DNA of 64,000 nucleotides from Blumeriella jaapii (Eukaryota > Ascomycota > Leotiomycetes > Helotiales > Drepanopezizaceae). The position numbers were made by a program, and so were the translations under genes. Shown here piece by piece: positions 10,656-22,385 of this stretch (the first letter of the stretch is position 1; the number at the start of each line of letters is the position of its first letter). The stretch covers positions 372,001-436,000 of the forward strand of contig VWND01000064.1 in the NCBI GenBank assembly GCA_009599575.1. The letters are read 5' to 3'. The notes under the pieces were generated by a model, which searched no databases, was not told the origin of the DNA, and was given only the letters and a program-made list of their open reading frames with translations.

Positions 10656-13095
10656 TCAAACCATCATCATCAACCGCGTCGTCCTCCTATCCATCTTACT
10701 CGTGCCGGCGCCACCTAACCCACCACCGCCGGGCCCAAGGAAGCGCCCCTGCTGCGTCGTCGTCCGCCGCAGCGCGTCCCGCTCGCAGTAAACCCTCCCG
10801 TTGACCTCGAAGTAGTCGTGCTGCAGCTCGCGATTGCAGTCCGCGCACGTGAAGCATTTGGGGTGGAACTTCTCGCGGCGCTCGCTCTCGAGGTACGGGC
10901 CCTCGATGCCGCGGTCGCAGGCCTGGCACACGCTGCCGTTGAGCTTGTGGTAGTGTCGCTCGCAGTAGGGCGAGTCGTGGATCACGTAGAACGTCGCCGT
11001 CTGGAAGGGCTCCGCGCACGTGCTGCACACGAAGCACTCCTTGTGGTAGCGGCCCGTCAGACGGCCGTCGGCCGAGGAGACGGATTTGCCCTTGATGGGG
11101 AGGCTGCAACCTTTGCAGTTACCTTTGGAGGCGGATGTGCGGTTGTTGGGTGGTGAGTGGCGCTTGTTGCTGTCTGCTGTGTGGGGCCGTTGGACAGGCG
11201 GTTCTTGGGGTCGGAGTCGACGAGATTCGCTAGATCGCGAATGGACGGGAGAGGGAGGACGTCTTTGGGCCGAGTAAGCCGGTGAGTTTGCTGAGAGTGA
11301 AGCGTCGCGGTTCCCTGTGGGTGGTGGCTGTAGCGTAGGCTGCCCTGATCGGACCTCGAAGGGCGATGAAGGACCTCTATAACCTGGCGAGAGCGGTGAG
11401 AGTGGGGGAAGCCCATTTCCCGTAGAAGGCCGCCCGAGTGTAGGTTGCCCTTGCCGGTAGCCATAGGGTGAGGTGGGACGTCTATGGTTCGGTGTTGTTG
11501 GGGAGCGGCTTGCTTTGCCTTGCTGGATGGCTAGGTCCATGAGCATGACTGGCGATAGATTTCCCGGCGGACTCTTCTTTTTAGCAGGGCTTGCTCTTAA
11601 CTCACCTTCCGGATGTGAAGATGAAATACTCGTGGGCATGCTCTTCGGCTCTACATCAGGCAAGGAACCACTCAAGTCAGACATCAAGCCGTCTAGCTTG
11701 GAGGTATCAGATGGCCGTCGGCGTATGGAACGTGGTGGACTCGAGCGCGAGCTAGCTTTGCTGTGGTCGCTGGAGGCCGAAACATCGGAGGAGGATGATT
11801 CGGTAGGGGTGTGATATGGATTCCCAATTCCGAATTCTACGGCTAGGTTGACGGAAGGCGCATCGCCAAGTTTCGTGTCTAATCGAGGTTTGATCAGACT
11901 CACCCCCCGCGGAGGTGGAGCTCTTGTGAGGTCCGGGCCCGACATGGACGGCATCCTTCTTGTCTTGGGAAAGACACCTTCGTCATTCGAGGGTTGACGA
12001 GGCCATGGATCTGTAGTCCCCCTGAAGTGTTCGTCGTGACTCCCGTTCTGTAGAGGGAAAGTATGAGACCTATTCTCCGGCGAGAGAGGCTCTCTGTGGC
12101 CATCGTCCCCTGACGGCGGACCAAATCCCCCATAGCCATTGTTTCTTGGAACTCTTGGGGCTATGATCCCCGATCTCGAACCTTTCGAGCTATTCGATGA
12201 GCTTCGAGAGTGACCGCGGGGCCCAGCTGTCGAGGGCCGCGCTATACTTCCTCCAGATGCAGATGTCCTGGTGGACATGGTCAAATCGGCCGAACCCCCT
12301 CCTGTCACGTTTCTCCTGTGACCGTTCATGTGTCCATCAAACGGCCCAGGCGCAATCGTCTCCAATCTCTGAAGAAGGCCGCCAGCACTTGCCGTCCTCG
12401 GGCTGACAGGCGCATACAAGTTGTCCGATTCGGAGAAATTCCTCAACCCGGCCCCAAGTTGATTTCTCGGCGGTGCCAGCTTCGGATTGCTGAATTGAGG
12501 GAACGCGGAATCGAGATTCGAGGATAAGGGTTCCGGTGAGGGCGGCCCTCGCGGTAGAGATTGTGATGCGCTCCGTGAGCTTTGTTTGGGTCTAAGCGAC
12601 GCATTGTGGCCGCCATCATTGGATTTCATGGGCGAGGGATTTGGAGACGGCGATGCGCTGACCGGGGTTAATTCTTCATGTTGGAGCCATGGACGATCTG
12701 CAAAGTTAGCACAACCTCCACGTACGTTGGGACCCAAAAGAACATACTAGCCGCCCTGACATCTACTCTCGGCGGAGGTGCGCGCCCTGGCTTCAGATGA
12801 TAACCCGTCCCATTCGTCGCCTCTTGTTCATAGGACGCTTGGTCGAAGCCGCGATATGTATCCGGCGGAGGTGTCGCTGTGGTTGTTAGCTGAAGCCCTT
12901 CCACATGCGACGTCGTCCCAACTCACCATGTCCGTTTGCTTGCGCGCCTGGCATCACCGGCACTGGTGGCACGTCGAGGATCGCTTCCGGCCCTCCACAG
13001 ACGTGTTCCCCCATCTGGGAGATCTCGATGTCCTTCGCGCACATGGAACATTTGACCGTCGGCAGGAAGCTCGACGAGGGCGCGTTGTAAGCCAT
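10656..13095 (-). CDS. Two-LIM-domain protein with N-terminal zinc-binding motif (paxillin-like)
   Basis: Complement of join 10656..12697, 12748..12876, 12927..13095, giving 779 aa. The N-terminus (SFLPTVKCSMCAKDIEIS, then GEHVCG) looks like a small C-x2-C...H-x-C zinc element. A long serine/proline-rich disordered region follows, to about residue 610. Two consecutive LIM domains sit near the C-terminus: one starting CKGCSLPI and containing YHKECFVCSTC, the other starting CQACDRGI and containing FHPKCFTCADC. The zinc ligands are in the expected order. The protein ends with a glycine-rich tail and several methionines. Fungal proteins of this build (Pxl1/paxillin-like) act at sites of polarised growth and septation; I infer that role from architecture. 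The start at 13095 matches the short exon that carries the zinc motif. Confidence 0.85.
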
Positions 13096-13796
13096 GCTGG
13101 CTGGGTTCCCGGTATTCTGCCTCCAATCCTCCGTTCACGCCGACAAGTGACGCTTTTGCTCCGAACACATGTGCCAGGGCCCAGCGTCTTGCGTTGCCAG
13201 GCGCAGGCGCAGGCGGCGAGGTTCCTCTTATGATCTCCCAAACACGCCCGCTTCGTTCTCGATGGTACCTTAGGGAGCGGATCGATCGTCTCGCGCTGGC
13301 GATCCGGTCGCACGCCAGATTTCGCGTTCGGCCTTCTTCCTGCTGCTGGCAATGCGGGACGAGAATAGCCCAGATGCGACTCCGCGCCGCTGGAATGGTA
13401 TATAGACGAGACAGTGGGCAGACAGAGGGTGGTTCAGGTAGATGGGGGAGCGAAGCGCCGGCTGTGAGAGACGCGTCTCGGATCCCTTTTTCCGACTTTT
13501 CGAGAGTGGATTCGTTGCAGAAAGGGAGGACCACCCCCTGTTGCAGATGATGGGTCGGAGGTAAGGAAAATGAGAAATAAAGAAGTCGAAATAAGTACGC
13601 AGCAGCATACGGGAGCTGGTGGCCCCTGTGTTGGTGGTCCTTGTCAGATTTGGCGCGGGCCGAGCGATCATTGACCACGAGCCGACAAAGGACCCTGCTC
13701 TTCGATTGAAGCTATTGATTTGGCACGTGAGAACGAGCTTGGGGCGATGATGTGTTCGGAATTTCGAGAGGAGGAGGGTCGAGATGGGGATCGACC

Positions 13797-13880
13797 GGGG
13801 GAAGGGGGGGGGGGGGGTGGTGGGAGAAGGGGAGAGGGGGAGAAGGGGAGGGGGGAGGGGGAGGGAGGAGGGAGAAGGGA
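13797..13880 (+). repeat. G-rich tract with G-quadruplex potential
   Basis: The plus strand has many runs of three to fourteen G in about 84 bp, separated by A, GA or T. This easily satisfies the four-run G-quadruplex pattern. It lies about 700 bp upstream of the minus-strand LIM gene start, so the C-rich strand is the sense strand of that gene. Confidence 0.7.
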
Positions 13881-14029
13881 AAAGGTTTTGGGCAAGACGG
13901 TCGAGTTCAGATAAATGAAGGAAGGACATGATGCATGCTACAAGCAAAATAGTGAAATGATGGTTGGTGATCTGATGATGATGATGATGATATATAGACT
14001 CACAATGCTAACTAAGGATTGCTTGCACA

Positions 14030-17000
14030 GACGGTACAGTACAGTAGTGAGTAGAAAGGTCTGTACAGGACATACATACTGTACATAGGTACATACATAG
14101 GTACATACATACATACAGTACCTCTCTACCTCTATACCTCCATACCTCCATACCTCCAGTGTATACATACCTAGAAGTCCTTATTCAGTATGCAGTTCTG
14201 AGCCAAAGAGGCTTGGTTAGTGTCTTGAGAAGTTCACGATACTAAGTAAGTACATACATCACCGCCTCCTTTCCTTGTTTACCTTTACCTTTGCAACACG
14301 CCGACTCGAGCGTCAAACTCAACGCACGGGGACGATCCAAACCTCTTGTTCCACAGATCGCGCCGGTATCTGGCCTCGTCAAGATCACCAGGAATCAGCT
14401 CTTTGACCGGACAGTACCGTGCAGCACGGTGTCGTATGTACTGTACAGTACAGTTCAGTACAGTGCTACAAGTGTGGATGGCATTTCAGGCTCGTTGACG
14501 ATTGACGAGACACATCCGCATGTACTGTGTGTACTGTGTGTACAGACTGTAGTCTCGTTCCTCGGTACTCCTTTGTTTACATACTTCCTTAGCCCTCGCA
14601 TTCCGTCCAGTAGAGTGAGTCCAGTACCTTACATACAGGAGCCGCCGGCCGCGACGGGCTCGGCCTCCATCTTGGCCTCGCTCTCGCTCCCTCGGTGCGC
14701 CCCCTGATCATCGAGCCAACAACTTCTCGCTTCAGCAGAGGATCTCTCGAGTTTCCCGACCCTTCGAAGCCAAACTCTAAAGGAGCGCGTTCCTCATCCA
14801 AGCGGCAGAAGGAAGAAGAAAACCGCAACGGCCAAAACAAGGAGAAGGAAACCCAATCCACCGTCCGTCGTTCGTCGCGGAAAATGACTTGCATGTTCTA
14901 TGGGCGTGCCGTGCGACGTAGTGACCGACAGCCACGCGATCCCACCGACTGTCTCTTGTCCCTTCGTCGCCTATCCCGTGAGAGCGCGCGACCGGTACGG
15001 TACTGTACCGCACTGCACAGTACTGTACAAACGGTACACGCGCGTCGCTGTCAGATCGTGGTCGGTACGATGCGTGATTCGTGACCGTCCTTCATTATGT
15101 GAGGCCTTACTCATGCGTGGGTTGTCATGTGTCGCACATGACTCTTTTGGATTGGGGGGCCCGAGAACACGGCAGTCGAGAATGGTTGACGTGTGGACTT
15201 CTGGGAGAAGATGGGTGATCGAGCGCGAGAGACGAGCCTTGGAGCACGGAACGGTGGTATGATACGATGTCGTCGATTTCCCAGATTGGTTTACGTGCGC
15301 GGGCGCCCTGAGCTGACGACCTTACTTACCTACCTACAGTACTGTACAGTACAATATATGCCTATGAAGTTGACGCACGTGAGAGTGTGATGAAAAAGAG
15401 TCGCCGCCGAGAGAAGACAGCTAGCGAGATGTCAGCTCTGGCGTCGGGTTGGAGCATATTCAGAGGATAAAATGATGCAGACTCGAATCATTGGACGCGT
15501 CCGCCAGAAACTCTTTTACCCCTTTCGTTTTTTACAGAGTACATCTGACGTGGTAGGTATGGAGATGAGAGATAAGCTTCTCAGTCATCTCAAGCATGCT
15601 ATTGCGTATCACTTCTTCTAGCATACGGAATGATACTGTACTATGTACTACCATATCCCTCCTCGGTACTCTGTATGGTTTACAACACCCACATCCCCGC
15701 AATATCTGCTCAGGAACAGATTCGAGGCTGGCTCGTTCGGCCAGTGTCGAGCTTTCTTCTACGACATTATCGGACAGAAGTAGAGGGTACCTATTCAGTG
15801 AATTTACCATGTACTGTACAGTAATTATCGCAGTGGATACGAAAGATTGGCGAACTCAAACCCACACTCTTCCTCTGATCTTTTCAAGTACTTTACAAAA
15901 TACCGTACGAAGGATCGGCAAACTCAAACCCAAACCCAAAACCCCTCTCTCTTTCTTTCCTTTCCCGAGGTTCTTCGTATTCTCTTGTTGCGGGCACATT
16001 CGCGAGGTAACTTACTTCACCAAGTACGAAGTACTGTACTTGGAAGCATGTTAGCCACGCTTCCGAAGTGTAAAGTAGAGTTCGGGTTTTATGGTTAAGG
16101 TACTGTACATAGTACAGTACACAAGAGTACGACCTTCTTTCTCATACTGTAGTACTGTACTTCTACTCCCGTACACGAGGGCAGCTCTTTTCGTGCCATG
16201 TTTTGCAAACGCCGTACTTCCAAAGCACGTCCTGCTACTCCTCCCGAGTACCAAGGTGGGCCAAGTTTGCAGTAAGAATCCCTCCAGCAAGAGCAGCCAC
16301 CGAGCAGACAGGGCGAAAGACGCGTGGATCGCAGCTTCGACGAGCAGGACGGGAAGAATGCCTCATCGTTCCATCCTTCCAAAGCCCATCTTGAGACCCA
16401 ATCAAAGAAAATGGACGGAAGGAAGAAGGGAAGCTAGCCTTCTGTCTTTTCCCCGTGGTCCAAAACCGGATGAAGCACTGGCGAGAATTGGCAGGTCTAA
16501 CGCACCTACAGACAGTACATACATACAGTCTTCTCGGCCGCCATGTGGATGATGCTAGCTGCATTCTGCCTTGATGCCTACAGCACAGGACAAGATCGCA
16601 CGACATGGCCTCAACTTGCGGTGAGATGCGATCGGGTCCTGATCAGGTCTGATCCGTGTCTGATCCGCAGGTGGTGCAGCTGGCCAAGCGTTACTTTGAG
16701 GGACAGTATCGCTATGGGCCCATCGCTAGGTATCTACTGTATGTACCTATGTACAGTAGGTGTTCTGAGGCGCTGTGCACGAGCACGAGCACCAGCACCA
16801 GCACCAGCCAGCCAGCCACGCTCAGCGGCCGAGGACGCTACTCATGAAGGAGGCGTGCGCGTGTTGGCGCGTGTACTGTACATACAGTACGTATGTACTG
16901 TACTGTAGATACTGGACTGTATGTACTGTACTATGGTAGACCGCCATTCTCTCCGTTCGGGGCGTGGCATGTGCAGCACGTGATCTGTGATATCGGTGAC

Positions 17001-17680
17001 AGTTTAGAGCCCAGGTCGGAGATGAAGCTGAGCTGGGTTGGGCTGCCTTGACTAGGGACGGCGAATTTGGGTGAGACGGGAAGAAGTACATACGCAGTTC
17101 AGTCAGTAGATGAATGATGATGCGCAGGCAGGCCAAGGTTGAACGATGCTGGAACGAAGACCGCGGAATGAAGTATGTACACACAGCACACACTCCGAGA
17201 GAGTCGACATGCTACCGTACCGTACAGTACTGTACATACATGTACATACAGTAGTTGACGATCCTCACGTCTAGCGAAGAAAAAAAGGGGGGAGACGAAA
17301 GCGGGGTCGAGATGGTGGGGGGGGTGAACGTGCAAATGTCAATATTGATTTGCCTACTGAGTATCGTGAGTATCGTGTTGATGCTCTGCTTGACCTTCAA
17401 AACCGGGCATCCGGCTGCCCCGTTGGTCGGTCGTTCATCAGAAGGACGTTCATCTGATTCTTCCTTATCTCCTTCACAGCACAGATGAAGATGGAAATGC
17501 ATAGATAGGCCTGGCAGACATCGGGCCCGAGCCAGCATCTCCATGCTTTCTTTGCTTGCACATGGCCAGCCAGCTAAGCCGCTCCAGGTTGCCCAGAGTC
17601 GGTCGAAGGATAGATAGCCTTGCTACTGAGGTATCTATCCACGCACCTGTCTACATAGTACAGTACACTACTACACTTAT
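14030..17680. repeat. Clustered GTACTGTAC / GTACAGTAC palindrome islands
   Basis: At least ten short islands hold overlapping, self-complementary words such as GTACTGTACAGTAC and GTACATAC. Examples lie near 14034, 14436, 14998, 15338, 15812, 16100, 16738, 16875, 17216 and 17657. Each island is 10-60 bp. They occur between genes and not in the neighbouring exons. Confidence 0.75.
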
Positions 17681-18118
17681 TACCGCCTATCGCGCATGGC
17701 ACTGGATTGGGTGTGTTGTTCGTGGTGGGGCAGCGTTGCCGAGCATCCTCATTTGGTTCGCGAGTATATAACTCCAGCTCCCCCGGCACGCACTGCCTCT
17801 CTCTCACCACCATAACCCAATCGCCGAATTCCCTGACGTCGACGCCGCATCAAACCGACAGACCAGACGGAAAGCATTCCATGTTTTCGAATCTGTTGTG
17901 CTCGTAGGTCTTCCCTCTCGCTTCCTCGTCGTGAGATGCTCCATAGATAGACGAGGAGACGGCTCGCTTCTCGTCGTCGCTGTTGACATGCCTCCGCCCT
18001 CTTCCATGATATGGCAGTCCCCTCTGACATGTGCCCCAGGTGCCATAACGAATTTGCTGGTTCCAGAAGTGCTCCTTCCGGCTGTGCCAGCGACGCTCCC
18101 TTCACCAGATAAAAGAGC

Positions 18119-18160
18119 TCCAGCCCTCCAGCCCTCCAGCCCTCCAGACCTCCTCCTTCC
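18119..18160. repeat. Short CCAGCCCT tandem array
   Basis: About four copies of an 8-bp unit CCAGCCCT, with the last copy changed to CCAGACCT. It lies some 270 bp upstream of the INO1 start and could be part of its promoter or leader. Confidence 0.6.
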
Positions 18161-18354
18161 ACCCGAGCACGACTGTTGACCTACCAAACCATCAGCTACG
18201 ACTTGAGGAAAGAGCATCACCAGCCCAGCGTCCCATCGTACAAATAGGGCTTCTCGCACCCGTCGACTTCTTCCCTCCTTTCCTCCCTCCTTTCTCCAAC
18301 AACAACATCGTCAGCTTCGCCGCCAATCCTTCCACACCACTACTCACACAGCAT

Positions 18355-18363
18355 CATATATAT
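18355..18363 (+). promoter_or_regulatory. Probable TATA element of INO1
   Basis: CATATATATCC lies about 70 bp upstream of the INO1 ATG at 18429. No clear inositol-sensitive upstream element of the yeast type was recognised by eye. Confidence 0.35.
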
Positions 18364-18428
18364 CCCTCTAGTCGTGCAATACACTTCTATTCCAGCCAGC
18401 CAACCTGCTCTCTTCACTATCGAAGAAA

Positions 18429-20252
18429 ATGGCTCCTCATGCTGCTGAGTCCGGGGCCGGCAGCTCCAACGGGGCCTGCCCTGCTTCCTCTACCCAGGAG
18501 CTGTTCAGCGTGGTGTCCGACAACGTGAAGTACACTCCCACGGAAATCCGCAGCAAGGTCAGTCCAGTTCCCTTTTCCCGGTCGTCTCGGGAGTTGTCTA
18601 CGCCCGAGACTGCGCCTGAGATGGAAGCTCAGCCATCATTTGCTGACTTCCCCTGCTCCGCAGTACTCCTACCGTACCACCTCCGTGGAGACGGTCGATG
18701 GCAAGTTCGTGGCCACTCCCAAGGAGACTGTCTACGACTTCAAGGTCGAGCGCAAGGTGCCCAAGACCGGCATGATGCTGGTCGGTTTGGGTGGCAACAA
18801 CGGCACCACCGTCACCGCTGGTATCATCGCCAACCGCAACAACATCACCTGGGCGACCCGCGAGGGTGACCGTGCCGCCAACTACTACGGCTCCCTGGTC
18901 ATGGGCTCAACTGTCAAGCTCGGTACCGATGCCAAGACCTTCAAGGACGTCAACATTCCCTTCCAAAACGTTCTTCCCATGGTCCACCCTAACGACCTCG
19001 TCATCGGTGGATGGGACATCAGCGGAATGAACCTGGCCCAAGCCATGGATCGGGCGGCCGTCCTCGAGCCAACCCTGAAGGCTCAAGTCCACAAGCAGAT
19101 GGCTGCCATGGTCCCTCTTCCATCCATCTACTACCCTGACTTCATTGCCGCTAACCAAGAGGATCGTGCCGACAACATCCTCCCAGGTAGCAAAGCTTCC
19201 CTCGAGCACGTCGAGAAGCTCCGCAAGGACATCCGGTAAGCAATCATACCACTGACCACCTTTCAGAACGTCATCGCTAACGTTCCATCAGTGACTTCAA
19301 GGCCAACAACGGCTTGGACAAGGTCATCGTCCTCTGGACTGCCAACACCGAGCGTTTCGCCGAGCTGATTGAAGGTGTCAACGACACTGCGGACAACCTC
19401 TTGAAGGCCATTGAGAATGGACACGAGGAAGTTGCCCCATCCACCGTCTTCGCTGTTGCTTGCATCCTCGAGAATGCTCCTTTCATCAACGGCTCTCCAC
19501 AGAACACGTTCGTCCCTGGCTGCATCGAGCTCGCTGAGAAGCACGACGCCTTCATTGGCGGAGACGACTTCAAGTCTGGCCAGACCAAGATGAAGTCTGC
19601 CTTGGTCGACTTCTTGGTCTCGGCTGGCATCAAGCTCACCTCCATTGCCAGCTACAATCATCTTGGCAACAACGATGGCAAGAACCTCAGCTCGCACAAG
19701 CAATTCCGCTCCAAGGAAATCTCCAAGTCCAACGTCGTGGATGACATGGTCGCTGCCAACCACGTCCTCTACAAGGAGGGCGAGCACCCTGATCACACCG
19801 TCGTCATCAAGTACATGCCTGCCGTTGGCGACAACAAGCGTGCCTTGGATGAGTACTACGCCGAGATCTTCATGGGCGGCCACCAAACCATCTCGTAAGT
19901 TGCCCCTCCACCATTGATGCAAACACATGCTTACCATGACAGTCTGTTCAATGTTTGCGAGGACTCTCTCCTGGCCTCTCCGTTGATCATTGATTTGGTC
20001 GTCCTGGCGGAGGTGTTCACCCGCATTCAATGGAAGGCAGCATCCACCGATGGTGCCACCACCAAGGACTTCAAGAACTTCCACTCCGTCCTCTCTGTCC
20101 TGAGCTTCATGCTGAAGGCCCCATTGACCCCACCTGGAACTCCAGTCATCAACGCTCTTGCGAAGCAGCGCAGTGCTCTGGTCAACATCTTCCGTGCTTG
20201 TGTTGGGCTCGAGCCTGAGAACGACATGACTCTCGAGCACAAGCTGTTCTAG
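18429..20252 (+). CDS. INO1: Inositol-3-phosphate synthase
   Basis: Join 18429..18557, 18664..19235, 19292..19894, 19943..20252, giving 537 aa, normal for the family. It converts glucose 6-phosphate to 1D-myo-inositol 3-phosphate with NAD+, the first committed step to inositol, phosphatidylinositol and phytate. The Rossmann NAD-binding motif GLGGNNGTT lies at residues 84-92. Further family blocks are [40 protein letters not shown] (with active-site lysines in this region) and [14 protein letters not shown]. The last exon ends [13 protein letters not shown], as in other fungal Ino1 proteins. Codon use is strongly GC-ending, unlike the flanking DNA, as expected for a highly expressed gene. All introns are GT-AG, 48-106 nt. 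Confidence 0.97.
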
Positions 20253-20557
20253 ATCTTGATGCGAGGTCATGCTATGCGTGCAGGGGGCGGGGACGGGCGA
20301 AAGTAGTTCGTCGCGGGTCGTTGGTTCAGTAGATAGACAAATACAATGAAGTGCTATTGTTTTTCACACATCGTTGCGTGTGAGAGTGTTTCTGTGGTCG
20401 GCCATGCCACTTTGGGTGCTGGCCAGTTCCGTACTACTTTAGGCGAGGGGCTCCACTTCACCCTCTCTTTTTCTTCCTTCTTCCGACTTCACTCACCACC
20501 AACCCCATCGCTCATCGCCATTCGAGTTTCCAGGGCATTGGAGTTCCTTCGTTCGCA
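20253..20557. other. Short intergenic region, INO1 3' end and next promoter
   Basis: Only 305 bp separate INO1 from the downstream gene on the same strand. No gene is seen. The right half is pyrimidine-rich (CCCTCTCTTTTTCTTCC), a common feature just upstream of fungal starts. Confidence 0.5.
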
Positions 20558-22385
20558 ATGAAGCCGTCGTACCCTTCGATCCAGTCTTTCTACAAGAGGG
20601 AAGTCCCGGGAGACCAGGAAACCGCCGACAGCTCGCGAGCCCAGCCCGGCGATGGCTTCACCGAAGAAGAGCTCAGTGGCGCGCTCGACCCCTTGAGTCG
20701 CAAATGGAATCCCGAGCGCGAGTATGAAGAGCTGAACATTGGCCAGCTGGTCCCCGGTCCGCAAGCCGTGACCTTCGCAGGCCGCATCGTCAACCTCAGT
20801 ACCTTCTTTGGCGCGAGTCCGAAGCAGCCCAAGGCAACGGGCTTTCACTCGCTGATCGTGAAGGACGATGTCGGTGCTGTCTCTGTAGGTTGCTATCACC
20901 GCTTCCGCGTCCACTCGGCCCACAGCGATGCTGCTCGCGACCTCATCAAGACGCCGTTTGCTGACAGTCTCTCCCACAGATCAAGCTCTACTTCGCGCGC
21001 GACCCGTACCCGCTCAAACTCGGCCAGCTTCTCACTTTCTGGACCGCCTTCCTCTCCGACCAGTCCAAGATGGGCAAAGCCGCGCTGCCCTCCGTCTCCG
21101 TCTACGCCAGCCTCTTCCCTGGCCGAGTGACCTCCGACCACGTCCTCATCCATACCACGGCCGCGAGCGCCTCCCTCTGCCACCTCCCGCTCGAGTACCG
21201 ACGCGGGCAGCCCCTGCCGGGGCTCATGACGCTCGGCACATGGCTCACCGGCGGCCACGACGGCGTCATCGGCGCCAAGGTCCTGGTCGTCGTCAAGAGC
21301 ATCGGGCCCAGGAAGACCATCACGCGGAAGGACGGCGGCGGCGAGACGCAGCTCTGCGACGTCGGCGTCTTCGACCACAGCGCCGAGTGCCGCCTGAGTC
21401 TCTGGGGGGCGCAGGCGAACAGCGCGCGCGACTGGCAGCCGGGCCTGGTGCTGCTCATCAGCAACCCGCAGCACAAGCCGGCGCTGTACTCGGGCAAGGG
21501 CAGCATCGGCATCCAGCACGCGAGCATGGTCGACGTGGAGCCAGAGTTTGCCGACGCGGACTGGCTGCGTCGGTATGCGGCCGGTCTGGCGCGGAAGGAG
21601 AGCTTGAAGATCCTCTGGCCGGAGGGGGTGTGGGATGAGGAGGCGGCGGAGGGCGTAGTGAGGATGCTGTTTACGCTGGCGGAGCTGGACCGGTGGTGTG
21701 TCTACTCGTCCCATCCGCCTCCTCCCCTCCATCGTAGCGCGTAGCGCGTAGCTACATCGATCTCGAGAAGGCACTGATGAGGGGCGCAGGGTTCGATCGG
21801 ATGGGAACCAGACGTTCACCGGCTTCGTCAACGTCACCATCACGGAGATGTCGCTCGTGACGCTGCGCCGGCGGAACATGCTCATGTGCTCGGAGTGGTA
21901 CGTCTTCCTCTCCTCCTCCCCCTCTCTGCCCTTCTCCCCATGTCCTTCTCTTTCTGTCCTCGTACTATCCTCTTGTTTACTTCTCTACACCTCTCCACCC
22001 CCTCACAACCCAACCACTCACTAATCAACACGCCCCTCCCCTCTCCAGCTGCGGCCACCCCCTCTACGCCAACGCCCACTCTGTACCCTGCCCAGCATGC
22101 GCTGTCCCCACGCAATTGGCGCTCAACCCGCGGCTCCTCGGCGCGCAGCTCCTCGACGAGACGGGCTGCGTCGCGCCCGCGAAGCTGCTGTGGAGCGCGC
22201 GCGCCTGGGCCCAGCTGTTTGGGCGCGCGGCCAGCGCCGTGTGCGACATGACGGAGGAGGAGTGCGCCGCTTTCGAGGAGAGGGTAGCGTGGATGCGCAT
22301 CCATCTTGTGGTGGGCTGGGCCGGTGAGGGGGAGGGGGAGGCGTGTACGGGGGGTAGGCTGGGGGTCTTGGGGGTCATGATGTAG
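20558..22385 (+). CDS. OB-fold nucleic-acid-binding protein with RPA1-like zinc motif
   Basis: Join 20558..20884, 20980..21695, 21790..21897, 22049..22385, giving 495 aa. The exon phases agree. Region 1 (about residues 60-200) reads like an RPA1-type OB fold (VTFAGRIVNLSTFFG, FHSLIVKDD, IKLYFARDPYPLKLGQ). A second OB-like segment (about 230-330) contains KVLVVVKSIG and CRLSLWG. Exon 4 joins to exon 3 to create the zinc element MCSECCGHPLYANAHSVPC followed by PAC, which resembles the zinc ribbon in the C-terminal DNA-binding fold of RPA1. The build is similar to RPA1-related proteins such as MEIOB, a meiotic single-strand-DNA factor, but it is shorter than RPA1 and lacks an obvious N-terminal protein-interaction domain. 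The role in recombination or repair is inference. Exon 2 is very GC-rich. Confidence 0.75.

Larger units (their letters stand above)
13096..18428. other. Gene desert, 5.3 kb, rich in simple and palindromic repeats
   Basis: No open frame has coding character or a family motif. The segment holds a G-rich tract (13.8 kb), a string of GTACTGTAC-type palindromes (14.0-17.7 kb) and a short CCAGCCCT array (18.12-18.16 kb). The left end is the 5' region of the LIM gene and the right end is the promoter and leader of INO1. Confidence 0.5.

Noticed and set aside
19263..20270. 335-codon antisense frame over INO1
   Set aside because: It is the shadow of the strong codon bias of INO1; no independent evidence.
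20896..21885. 329-codon antisense frame over the OB-fold gene
   Set aside because: A GC-rich shadow frame, rich in Arg, Ala and Pro; the sense frame has the family features.
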